From Streptomyces sp. 2131.1 (GTDB lineage Bacteria; Actinomycetota; Actinomycetes; Streptomycetales; Streptomycetaceae), in contig NZ_FNSY01000001.1 of assembly GCF_900105515.1 (NCBI RefSeq), forward strand, positions 4,514,001 through 4,578,000: a DNA stretch of 64,000 nucleotides, read 5' to 3'. Both the position numbers and the translations under genes were made by a program. A model generated the notes under the pieces. That model had not been told where the DNA came from and searched no databases. It saw only the letters and a list, made by a program, of their open reading frames with translations. Below, piece by piece: positions 33,559 to 40,979 of the stretch (positions within the stretch are counted from its first letter, which is position 1; each line of letters begins with the position of its first letter).

Positions 33559-33850
33559 GCTGGAGGCCGTGCGGGCCCTGGCCGCGGCCGGCGCCCGGGT
33601 ACCGCCCGTGCAGGTCCCCGTGGACGAGCGTCTCCGGCTGCTCCCGCCCCGCATTCCCTACGGTGGCGAGGGCGGCCTCCGGCACGGGGCGCGGGAGCGC
33701 GTGCGTCAGCTCGGCGGCGTCCTCGCGCAGCCCGTCCTCCCACTCCCCGGCGCGGTCGCTCAGCCGGGGCAGCCCGCCCGGCGCGGGCACGGCCGGCGGC
33801 CGCCGCCCGAGCCGCGCGGCGACGGCCACCACCTCGTCCCCGTCGGCCAC
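33559..33850 (-). pseudogene. Truncated aminoglycoside/streptomycin phosphotransferase remnant
   Basis: A minus-strand frame of about 80 codons contains GLPRLSDRAGEWEDGLREDA, a PVPEAALATVG helix and the kinase motif LVHGDLHG, as in streptomycin 6-kinase-like proteins. Neither the N-terminal lobe nor the metal-binding DPKG region after the HGDLH motif is found; the frame becomes low-quality after the motif, at the transposase fragment. It is a decayed gene. Confidence 0.6.
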
Positions 33851-33877
33851 CTCGGCTAGCGTCGCCGGCCCGGTGGG

Positions 33878-34783
33878 TCAGGACTGCTGCTTCTGCTGAC
33901 CGGCCTGCTTGACGACCTTGTCCGTCACGTCGACGGTGTCCCCGGCGGCGGGCGCGTCCACGTCGACGTCGGTCCCGAAGTCGCTGAAGTCCATGACGAC
34001 CTTGGCCTTGCCCTGGTTCGCCGACCCGGAGTCCTTGGCGCCGCCGGTGGGCTGCGCGGTCATCTCGATCTGCTGGCGCCGGGTCAGCCCCTTGCCGTCG
34101 ATCCACAGGTCCATCGGCACGGTCTCCCCGAGCTGCTCGCGCAGCTTCTTCGCCTGCGCGGCGTCGCCCTTGGCGAGCTTGTCGATGTCGAGGCCGACCT
34201 TGTAGTGCGTCGTCTCGACGCCGCCCAGATTCTCCGTACCGACCTTCTTCACGTCCTTCTCGGACACCGCCTTGGAGTACGCGAAGGAGTCGGTCGGGTC
34301 GCTGACCTGGCTGTTCCCGGCGGCCCCCGAGGTGCGCAGCTTCTCGATGTCGATCCTCATCCAGCTCTTGCCCCCGGGCAGCCCGCCCTGCCCCTTCGGC
34401 GGCTTCTGGTAGATCACCTCATCCACGACCCGCTGCTCCAGCCGCTGCCCCGCCTGCTCCATGGTCAGCTTGCTCTCCCCGTCCTCGAAGTCCATGACCC
34501 CGGAGCCGGTGACGGTCCGGCTCTGCCCCTTGGCGCTGACCGAGGTCGTGATCTTCACCTTGGCGGACCCGGCCGCGGTGGTGTTCTTGTTGGCCGCCTG
34601 CACGACCTGCGAGGGCGACTTGCCGGCTGCGTCGGAGGGCTTTGCGGCGGTCCCGGACGGCTTCCCGGCCGCCCCGGAGTCGCCTTTGTCATCGGAGCCG
34701 CACCCGGCGAGCGCGGCAACGGCCAGCAATCCGGCCAGCCCGTACGCGGACGCCTTCGCTCCCCGGGACTTCACATTCGCCAT
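33878..34783 (-). CDS. LppX/LprG-like lipoprotein
   Basis: About 301-aa surface lipoprotein: hydrophobic signal then lipobox AALAGC, a Ser/Gly/Lys/Pro-rich linker, and a LolA/LprG-type beta-sheet domain (SAKVKITTSVSAKGQSRTV, MDLWIDGKGLTRRQQIEM). LppX/LprG relatives bind lipids or glycolipids and carry them across the envelope; that function is inferred. GGGGAGG lies upstream of two adjacent possible starts, GTG 34786 and ATG 34783; the ATG is used. Confidence 0.88.
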   Translation of the reverse strand: MANVKSRGAKASAYGLAGLLAVAALAGCGSDDKGDSGAAGKPSGTAAKPSDAAGKSPSQVVQAANKNTTAAGSAKVKITTSVSAKGQSRTVTGSGVMDFEDGESKLTMEQAGQRLEQRVVDEVIYQKPPKGQGGLPGGKSWMRIDIEKLRTSGAAGNSQVSDPTDSFAYSKAVSEKDVKKVGTENLGGVETTHYKVGLDIDKLAKGDAAQAKKLREQLGETVPMDLWIDGKGLTRRQQIEMTAQPTGGAKDSGSANQGKAKVVMDFSDFGTDVDVDAPAAGDTVDVTDKVVKQAGQQKQQS

Positions 34784-34870
34784 CACGGCAACCTCCCCAT
34801 ATTGAAACCGTTACGTCGGGTATGCGCCCGGTGCCCGGGGGCCGGTTCCGCATGCGAAGCGGTGGGCGTT

Positions 34871-34885
34871 CTACGCCAGGCGTAG
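34871..34885. promoter_or_regulatory. Small palindrome upstream of lipoprotein gene
   Basis: CTACGCC-A-GGCGTAG is a perfect 7-bp inverted repeat with a one-base centre, about 90 bases upstream of the lipoprotein start, between that gene and the degenerate CRISPR array. Operator-like; no regulator assigned. The rest of 34784-35040 holds no gene I can support. Confidence 0.35.
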
Positions 34886-35058
34886 TAGTGGCGTGTCCAT
34901 CAGGGGTGCTTGTCCGACGGACGGGCGCCGGCGCGTTGGTTCCACGAGGCGCTGGAGGGGAAGGCGGTACGCCGGACGGGGCGCTGGCCTAGGCTGCGGG
35001 GTGTGCCCGACCTCGGCCAGAACCCGACCGCCACCGGGCACCTCGCAGGTCGGGGGGC

Positions 35059-35455
35059 CTGTTCCCCGTACGCGAGGGGATGGCCCGGTGGGCATCCTCG
35101 TGATGGTCACCCTCGCCCTTTGCTCCCCGCACGAGCGGGGATGGTCCCCAGTTCACGGCTTCGAGGCGTGCCTCGCCGCTCTGTTCCCCATATGCGCGGG
35201 GGATGGTCCCGAGGTCGACGCGGTCCGCGCCCGCTACGGGCTCTCATCCCCGCACGCGCGGGGATGGTCCCCAGACCGGCTGGGCCTTTGAGGACCGCGT
35301 CGTCTGCTCCCCTCACCCGCAGGGGATGGTCCCTTCACGGGCCCGGGTCTGATGATCAAGCACTGCTGCTACCCGCGCGCGCGGGTATGGTCCCCGTTCG
35401 AGGGTGCCCTCCTCGATGGGCACGCACTGCTCCCCGCCTGCGCGGGGATCACCCG
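35059..35455 (+). CRISPR. Degenerate type I-E-like CRISPR array, 7 repeats
   Basis: Repeats start at 35059, 35120, 35181, 35243, 35304, 35366 and 35427 with a 61-62 bp period and about 32-nt spacers. All derive from the same consensus as the intact array 2.3 kb downstream (CTGCTCCCCGC...GCGGGGATGGTCCC), but every copy differs. All keep a hairpin; two do so by paired changes (35304: CCCCT/AGGGG; 35366: ACCC/GGGT). The ATGGTCCC handle is kept in the five inner copies and altered in the first and last. CGCAGGTCG, six bases before the first repeat, matches the leader end of the intact array. Confidence 0.88.
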
Positions 35456-35526
35456 GAGTGGTGCCGCGCTATCCGCGCCCCGTCGCCCGCCCCAGGGAGG
35501 CGGTCCCCGCCCGCAGCCCCGACCCG

Positions 35527-35532
35527 TAGCCT
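35527..35532 (+). promoter_or_regulatory. -10 element of leaderless acetyltransferase gene
   Basis: TAGCCT with 7 bases to the ATG at 35540 and no ribosome-binding sequence between, consistent with leaderless transcription. Confidence 0.45.
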
Positions 35533-35539
35533 GGCCGTC

Positions 35540-36064
35540 ATGTCAGCCCACCCGGCCCCCCACCCCCACCCCCTCACCCTCCACCCTCTCGCCTTCACAC
35601 CCGACGAGATCCACGACGTCGTCGCGCTCTACGCCGGCAACCCCGACTACTGGCGCGCGGCCGGCGATTACGACCCCGACGACATTCAGGCGGCCAAGGT
35701 TGAGGCCGACCTCCGCGAGGAGGCCGCCACGGAAGGGAGCGAGGTCCTGCTCGCGCGTGACGGGAGCGGGCGGCTCGCCGGGATCGTCTGTCTGCTCGAC
35801 CGGCACCCCAAGGACGGGTTCCCCTGGATCGGGCTGCTGATGGTGGACGGCGGCTCCCGCCGTACGGGCGTGGGCCGGTGCCTGGCCGTGCTCGTCGAGG
35901 ACCGGTTCCGAGCAGAGGGCCGCAGCGGGCTCCGGCTCGCCGTGCTGGAGAACAACCCCGGCGCCCTCGCCTTCTGGGGCGCCCTCGGCTGGCAGGAGAC
36001 CGACCGCCGCAAGGACACCGCTCACGGCCGGCCGTGCATCGTCATGCACAAGCAGCTGGTCTGA
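35540..36064 (+). CDS. GNAT-family N-acetyltransferase
   Basis: 174-aa acetyl-CoA-dependent acetyltransferase. Seen: acceptor-side N-terminus (FTPDEIHDVVALYAGNPDYW), strand RLAGIVCLLDRHPKDGFPW, motif A with the pyrophosphate loop GGSRRTGVGRCL (Q/RxxGxG/A) and motif B LAVLENNPGALAFWGALGW. Substrate unknown. Probably leaderless, with TAGCCT 7 nt upstream. It lies just after the degenerate CRISPR array and converges on the oxidoreductase gene. Confidence 0.9.
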   Translation: MSAHPAPHPHPLTLHPLAFTPDEIHDVVALYAGNPDYWRAAGDYDPDDIQAAKVEADLREEAATEGSEVLLARDGSGRLAGIVCLLDRHPKDGFPWIGLLMVDGGSRRTGVGRCLAVLVEDRFRAEGRSGLRLAVLENNPGALAFWGALGWQETDRRKDTAHGRPCIVMHKQLV

Positions 36065-36084
36065 CGGAGGGGGCGGCGGCCCGG

Positions 36085-37020
36085 TCAGGGAACCAGGACC
36101 AGCCGTCCGCGTACACCACCCTCGGCCAGCAGTCGGTGCGCCCGCGCCGCCTCCTCCAGCGGCAACGTGTCCGCCACGCGCGTCGTGAGGCGTCCCGTGG
36201 CGGCCAGGGACGCGAGCCGCCTCAGGGCGCCCCCGTCGCCGGCCACCCACTGCTCGTGCACCTCGATGCCCCTCAGCGGTACGGGCGCCGCGCCTCCGAC
36301 GACGGAGACGAAGCCGCCGTAGTTGCGGACGGCCCCGAGCGCGGGCAGCCCCAGCACGGCCGCATCCAGCGCGGCATCCACGCCACCGGGCACCAACTCC
36401 CGCACGGCAAGGCTGAGATCAGCCGTACGGGGCACGAACCACCGTGCCCCCGCCTTACGTACGAACGACTCGTCCCTCTCCGCCGCGACCCCCACCACGG
36501 CCACCCCGCTCAAGGCCGCCAGCTCCACCGCGTACCCGCCGACCGCCCCCGCCGCACCCGTGACCAGCAGTGAGGCGCCGGCCTCCAATTCAAGGAGATC
36601 CAGCGACTGTTGTGCGGTGAGGGCGTTGAGCGGAAGGGTGGCGGCTTCGACGGGGGAGAGCCCCTCAGGGGCGGGCGCGACGGCCCCGACGTCCAGCACG
36701 ACGTACTCGGCATAGGCACCGAGCGAGACCTCCAGCCGGTCCTGGATGCCGATCACGGGGTCGCCCGGGGCGAACGTCGTGACTCCGGGCCCCACTGCGT
36801 CGATGCGCCCGGCAACGTCCCATCCGAGGCCGATGACCTCCCTGGGTTCCATCACCCCGGCCTCGATCAGGGCCCCGGAGCGGGTCGCCAGATCGACGGG
36901 GTTGACGGCGGCGGCCTCGACGCGGACGCGCACCTGTGACGAGGCGGGCACCGGGAGCGGTACCTCGATCACCTCAAGGGCATCCGGACCGCCGGGATCC
37001 CGTACCACGACAGCGCGCAT
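36085..37020 (-). CDS. NADP-dependent quinone-reductase-like oxidoreductase (zinc-free MDR)
   Basis: 311-aa medium-chain reductase. The N-terminal GroES-like domain includes VEAAAVNPVDLATRSG and GWDVAGRIDAVGPGV; the Rossmann domain has LLVTGAAGAVGGYAVELA as dinucleotide-binding loop, and the end is GVRGRLVLVP. The zinc-ligand cysteines of alcohol dehydrogenases are absent, fitting the quinone oxidoreductase group. ATG with GAGGAGA 5 nt upstream. Divergent from an HxlR regulator across a perfect palindrome, so it is probably the regulated target. Confidence 0.9.
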   Translation of the reverse strand: MRAVVVRDPGGPDALEVIEVPLPVPASSQVRVRVEAAAVNPVDLATRSGALIEAGVMEPREVIGLGWDVAGRIDAVGPGVTTFAPGDPVIGIQDRLEVSLGAYAEYVVLDVGAVAPAPEGLSPVEAATLPLNALTAQQSLDLLELEAGASLLVTGAAGAVGGYAVELAALSGVAVVGVAAERDESFVRKAGARWFVPRTADLSLAVRELVPGGVDAALDAAVLGLPALGAVRNYGGFVSVVGGAAPVPLRGIEVHEQWVAGDGGALRRLASLAATGRLTTRVADTLPLEEAARAHRLLAEGGVRGRLVLVP

Positions 37021-37084
37021 GAGCGTCTCCTCGCGTTCGCCGGCCACATCGGTCTCCATGACCGATGCGCTCCGGTGTCGGCAA

Positions 37085-37111
37085 CCCTATGGAGAGCTAC
37101 TCTCCATAGGG
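37085..37111. promoter_or_regulatory. Perfect palindromic operator for the HxlR regulator
   Basis: CCCTATGGAGAG (37085-37096) and CTCTCCATAGGG (37100-37111) are perfect inverted arms around CTA. The site is in the 133-bp divergent region between the oxidoreductase and the HxlR gene, the usual place for an HxlR autoregulatory operator. Binding itself is inferred. Confidence 0.75.
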
Positions 37112-37153
37112 AAGTAGGCACTTCGAGGTGCCCACCGCACGGAAAGGTGAGTC

Positions 37154-37555
37154 ATGACGCAGCCCCGAACCGATGCCCGCGCCGCCTACGACGCCTACCT
37201 CGCGGAGTGCCCGGCCCGCCAACTCCTGGACCGGATAAGCAACAAGTGGGTCAGCCTGATCATCAACGCCCTGGCCGACGGCCCGCAGCGATACACGGAC
37301 CTGGCGCGCACCCTGGTGAGCGTCAGCCAGAAGATGCTCACCCAGAGCCTCCGCGCCCTGGAACGCGACGGCCTCCTCACTCGGACGGTCACCCCGACGA
37401 TGCCGGTCCGCGTCGACTACGCACTGACCCCGCTCGGCGAGAGCCTGGTCCCGGTGATGCGGACGATCAAGGCGTGGGCCGAGCGGAACATGGACGAGGT
37501 CCTGGAGGCGCGGTCGGAGTACGACGGGGCGCGGGCAGCGGCCGATCCGGTGTGA
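37154..37555 (+). CDS. HxlR-family winged-helix regulator
   Basis: 133-aa dimeric regulator. The family core is evident: CPARQLLDRISNKWVSLIINAL (around residues 19-40, cysteine at the N-cap), LADGPQRYTDLARTL, VSQKMLTQSLRALERDGLL and a wing VRVDYALTPLGESL. HxlR proteins with an N-terminal Cys often sense quinones or aldehydes, fitting the divergent reductase target; this is an inference. GGAAAGG lies upstream of the ATG. Confidence 0.92.
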   Translation: MTQPRTDARAAYDAYLAECPARQLLDRISNKWVSLIINALADGPQRYTDLARTLVSVSQKMLTQSLRALERDGLLTRTVTPTMPVRVDYALTPLGESLVPVMRTIKAWAERNMDEVLEARSEYDGARAAADPV

Positions 37556-37599
37556 GGCCGTCTTTCGGGGGCGTACGAAAGACCCACCGGGTACGGCGC

Positions 37600-37746
37600 G
37601 GCGGGGTGGCGGAACAGGGGAAGATGGGTTCGTTGGCCTCGACTGCGTTGTATGACAACTGTATGAGCATTCAGGCCGCTATGCCGGACTGTGTGAAAGT
37701 GGTCAGAATCCGCACCCCCGCAAGCTAATGTCGCAGGTCGCGAAGC
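37600..37746 (+). promoter_or_regulatory. CRISPR leader of the main array
   Basis: Sequence between the HxlR gene and the first repeat, less GC-rich than its surroundings (for example GTATGACAACTGTATGAGCA), holding no gene. It ends TCGCAGGTCGCGAAG next to the first repeat. Leader side is assigned because repeats are intact here and degenerate at the other end, and because the handle ATGGTCCC is on this strand's 3' side. Confidence 0.7.
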
Positions 37747-38567
37747 CTGCTCCCCGCACGCGCGGGGATGGTCCCAACGTCGACCGCGCCCGCACCGAGC
37801 GCCTGGTCTGCTCCCCGCACGCGCGGGGATGGTCCCGGGATCGGCACCGGTCTCGTCGAGAACCCGCACTGCTCCCCGCACGCGCGGGGATGGTCCCAGC
37901 ACCCAGTCGCAGCTCGACTCGGCGACGACCTGCTCCCCGCACGCGCGGGGATGGTCCCCGGACCCGCGTTCTGGACGCGGTCCGCGACGGCTGCTCCCCG
38001 CACGCGCGGGGATGGTCCCCAGATCACGTCCGAGCAGGGAGACCCCTTCTGCTGCTCCCCGCACGCGCGGGGATGGTCCCCCGCTGTTGCACTGGAGCGA
38101 GCAGTCGTCGTACTGCTCCCCGTACGCGCGGGGATGGTCCCCTCCTCTTCGCGTCGGCCAGCTTCGCCTGGAGCTGCTCCCCGTACGCGCGGGGATGGTC
38201 CCCACTCTCGGGACAGGTCGGCGGACCAGTACAACTGCTCCCCGTACGCGCGGGGATGGTCCCATGACGCTGGAGACAGGCGACGCCGACGGCTCCTGCT
38301 CCCCGTACGCGCGGGGATGGTCCCCGGTCGGGCACCCTGTCCGTCTATGGAGCACGCTGCTCCCCGTACGCGCGGGGATGGTCCCCTGGTCCAGGCCGGG
38401 CCGGACGGTCTCTTCGTCTGCTCCCCGTACGCGCGGGGATGGTCCCGATGCTGACGGCAAGGAGATGATCGAGTACCTCTGCTCCCGTACGCGCGGGGAT
38501 GGTCCCTGCAAAGGCGCGGAATTTTGCCCTCCGCGCGCCTGCTCCCCGCACGCGCGGGGATGCCCCA
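37747..38567 (+). CRISPR. Type I-E-like CRISPR array, 14 repeats and 13 spacers
   Basis: 29-bp repeats (CTGCTCCCCGC then ACGCGCGGGG then ATGGTCCC) every 61 bp from 37747, with 32-nt spacers all different by eye. Stem TCCCCGC/GCGGGGA and 8-nt handle ATGGTCCC are of type I-E form. Repeats 1-6 read GCACG after the C-run; repeats 7-13 read GTACG (a wobble-tolerant change); repeat 14 reads GCACG. Repeat 13 has lost one C and repeat 14 has a damaged handle, marking the trailer end. No cas gene lies anywhere in the window. Confidence 0.97.
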
Positions 38568-38600
38568 GTGCCCCATCCCTTGTCGGACGTGCCTGGCACG

Positions 38601-39176
38601 ATGTCTGGCATGAGTCCCGGACCGGCGATGACGCAGAGCGCCCTCTCCGCGCGAGGCTTCCGCGGTTTCTTGCCGTTCCAGGAGCTTGTCGGCGCCAACG
38701 TTCCCACCGGCCAGGGGATTTACGTGGTGCTTCGCAGGCACGCCTCGCCTCCGTCGTTCCTTGCCGCCAGCCCTGCCGGGCGCTTCAAGGGCCGCGACCC
38801 GTCCGTGACCGCCGAGGAGCTCGCAAGCGCATGGGTGGACGGGGCTGCGGTCGTGTACGTAGGCAAGGCTGCAGGCCGGGGCGGACTGAAGCGGCGGCTT
38901 GCCACCTACCGCCGCCACGGTGCCGGTCTGCCGGCGGGCCACTGGGGCGGACGTTACATCTGGCAACTGGCCGATTCGGACGCCCTGCTCGTCGCCTGGT
39001 GGTCGATGCCGGAGGGGGATTCGGAAGCGGCCGAGCAGGACCTGATCGATGAGTTCAAGCAACTCCACGGAGGGGCACTGCCCTTCGCCAACCTCAGGAA
39101 CAACACCCGGAAGGCTCAAGCGACCCCGCACACCGTATCGTTGAACACGTTCAACGCTTCGGGTGTGGTTCAGTAG
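38601..39176 (+). CDS. GIY-YIG-type predicted nuclease next to the CRISPR array
   Basis: 191-aa protein. The expected GIY-YIG residues appear in order: GIY (39-41), YVG (86-88), an Arg in LKRRL (97-101), Glu145 in AAEQDLIDEF and Asn164 in PFANLRNN. Between GIY and YVG there is an insertion of about 45 residues, longer than usual. Such folds cut nucleic acid, but several relatives have other roles. The start is uncertain (ATG 38601, 38610 or 38628, none with a strong ribosome site). It begins 34 bases after the last CRISPR repeat. Confidence 0.7.
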   Translation: MSGMSPGPAMTQSALSARGFRGFLPFQELVGANVPTGQGIYVVLRRHASPPSFLAASPAGRFKGRDPSVTAEELASAWVDGAAVVYVGKAAGRGGLKRRLATYRRHGAGLPAGHWGGRYIWQLADSDALLVAWWSMPEGDSEAAEQDLIDEFKQLHGGALPFANLRNNTRKAQATPHTVSLNTFNASGVVQ

Positions 39177-39694
39177 CAGGAGGCATCCGTGGCAAGCAGG
39201 CACACCATACGGGCCGGGAACGCCGGGCTCTGCGGCCTCGTCCTGGCGGGCTGTGCCGGCCCGGCCCAGTACTACGGCGGCACCGGTGTGCACGACGCCA
39301 CCACTGCCCAAGTCGCCGGGCGCTGGGCGAACGTCGAGGGCACCCGCGTCGAACTGCGCGGGGACGGGACGGCGGTGCTCAGGAAGCTGGACGGGCAGGA
39401 CTTCGACTACGACGAGGGCCGGCGCCTCTCCGGGGCGGGGACCTGGCGACTGGCCGACACCGACGGCGGCCAGGTCGTCCGGCTCGCGTTGAAGACTGCC
39501 CGTGCTCGGAATCGGCATCGCCGCTGTGATCGTGCTCGTCACGGCCATCCGCCGCCGGGCCCACCGCAAGCGGCTGCTCGCGGAACGCCCGCGACTCGGG
39601 TGCGCAGCCCGGGCCGACACCCGCCCCTGCCCCTTTCCCGGCGCCGGCCGACGGCGAACGCCGCTCCGCGGTCTGAAGAACGAGACTCCACCAC

Positions 39695-39723
39695 GGTCAC
39701 GGCGACTCAGGGTCGCCGTGACC
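39695..39723. terminator. Hairpin with 12-bp stem
   Basis: GGTCACGGCGAC (39695-39706) and GTCGCCGTGACC (39712-39723) form a perfect 12-bp stem with a 5-nt loop, downstream of the broken lipoprotein gene and upstream of the orphan CRISPR repeat. No T-run. Confidence 0.6.
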
Positions 39724-39754
39724 GCCCCAGTTGCCGCCTGCGCGGTGCAGAGCC

Positions 39755-39798
39755 GCAGGTCGCGCAGTCTGCTCACCGCACGCCCGGGGATGGCTGCC
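39755..39798 (+). CRISPR. Orphan decayed CRISPR repeat with leader-end motif
   Basis: A single copy, CTGCTCACCGCACG then CCCGGGGATGGCTGCC (39769-39798), is a clear relative of the array repeat with four or five changes. It is preceded five bases earlier by CGCAGGTCG (39755-39763), the same 9-mer found just before the first repeat of both arrays. No spacer or second repeat follows. It looks like the leader-repeat junction of a lost third array. Confidence 0.7.
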
Positions 39799-39853
39799 AC
39801 CGGCTTCAGCTGTCCCCACCTCGGCCCGCCCCCGCCCGACTACCGTGGCCCGC

Positions 39854-40771
39854 ATGACCCAAGTCCCCGCAGACTTCACCTCCGACCTGATCCGCGACCT
39901 CCTCCGCGACCAGCACCCCGACCTCGCCGGCCTCCCGCTGAGCCTCGGGGCGCGCGGCTGGGACAACCAGTTGTGGCGGCTGGGGGACGAGCTCGCCGTG
40001 CGGTTGCCGTGGGCGACGGAGTCCGCGGACGAGCTGCTGCTGAAGGAGCACGCCTGGGTGCCCGGGCTTGCCGCGGACCTTCCGTTGCCGGTCCCAGTGC
40101 CGCAGCGCCTCGGCGTGCCGTCCGAACGGTTTCCTCGGTCCTGGCTGGTCACCACCTGGGTGCCCGGCGAACCGGCCGACCGTGTTCCGGCGACGCGTGC
40201 CGAGGAGGCCGCCGACGCGTTGGCCGGGTTCCTCACGGCCCTGCACCGGCCGGCCCCCGCCGGAGCGCCGGCCGGCCGATGGCGGGGTGGGCCGCTGGCC
40301 CCGTACGCCGAACACTTCGAGCACTCCCTCGGACAGGTCACCGAGCGGGGCCTGGCACCTGACCCCGACGGCATCCGTGAGGTGTGGGCGGACGCGGTCG
40401 CCGCGCCCGACTGGGAGGGTCCCGCACTGTGGGTGCACGGGGACCTGCATGCCGCCAACGTGCTGACGGCCGACGGCACGTTCTGCGGGGTCATCGACTT
40501 CGGAGACCTCTTCGCGGGCGACCCGGCCTGCGACCTCTCCGCCGCCTGGGCGCTGCTGCCGGACGGCGCCGTCGACCGCTTCCACGCCGCCTACCGCCCG
40601 GCGCCGGACGTGGCGACTCTGCGCCGGGCCCGAGGCTGGGCGGTCCTGCGCGCGATGGGCGGCCTCCTCGTCGCGGACGACGGCGACCGGGGACTGCCCA
40701 ACGGGAAGTCGACGTGGGGGCCGCCCGCGCGGAGGGCGCTGGAGCGGATGGTGGCGTCGGCAGGGCGGTGA
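39854..40771 (+). CDS. Aminoglycoside-phosphotransferase-like kinase
   Basis: 305-aa APH/choline-kinase-fold protein. Seen: N-lobe GWDNQLWRLGDELAVRLPW, hinge, Brenner-type motif WVHGDLHAANVL with catalytic Asp, and IDFGDLFAGDPACDLS with the metal-binding Asp. Substrates of this subgroup are generally unknown and antibiotic resistance should not be assumed. TACCGT 7 nt before the ATG suggests a leaderless transcript; an upstream in-frame start would read through the CRISPR relic. Confidence 0.9.
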   Translation: MTQVPADFTSDLIRDLLRDQHPDLAGLPLSLGARGWDNQLWRLGDELAVRLPWATESADELLLKEHAWVPGLAADLPLPVPVPQRLGVPSERFPRSWLVTTWVPGEPADRVPATRAEEAADALAGFLTALHRPAPAGAPAGRWRGGPLAPYAEHFEHSLGQVTERGLAPDPDGIREVWADAVAAPDWEGPALWVHGDLHAANVLTADGTFCGVIDFGDLFAGDPACDLSAAWALLPDGAVDRFHAAYRPAPDVATLRRARGWAVLRAMGGLLVADDGDRGLPNGKSTWGPPARRALERMVASAGR

Positions 40772-40979
40772 TCGTCCTGCTCGCGGCCGCCGGCGGCGTA
40801 CGGTGACGGGCCCCGGGAACCACCGCCGCCGCACGCGTACCGGACGGCGGCGACCCTCGGAGTCGTACATCGGTCAGAGCGCCGTGACCGCCGACAGCCC
40901 ACGGTGACCGGAATACCGGTCCGGCCCGTGGCGGCCGGGCTCAGCCCCCAGCACCGCCGCGATCGAGGATCGCTCCTGT

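Larger units (their letters stand above)
39189..39857 (+). pseudogene. Lipoprotein gene with out-of-frame fused tail
   Basis: AGGAGG and a GTG start a lipoprotein: signal with lipobox VLAGC, then GVHDATTAQVAGRWANVEGT and a beta-rich domain to VVRLALKTA (about residue 103). After that the frame is Arg/Pro-rich noise. A different frame (from 39502) resumes as a membrane-helix tail, LGIGIAAVIVLVTAIRRRA HRKRLLAERP, as if a deletion joined two unrelated genes. Only the first hundred residues look real. The terminal part overlaps a hairpin and a CRISPR relic. Confidence 0.5.

Noticed and set aside
34893..35316. Open frames through the degenerate CRISPR array
   Set aside because: Same periodic translation of repeats, no ribosome site or homology.
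37725..39800. Long open frames through the CRISPR array on both strands
   Set aside because: The translations are periodic (ARGWSP, GTIPAR and similar) because they read the repeats; no gene.
39854..40771. Aminoglycoside resistance gene
   Set aside because: The APH-like fold is common to many kinases in Streptomyces; no feature shows antibiotic specificity.
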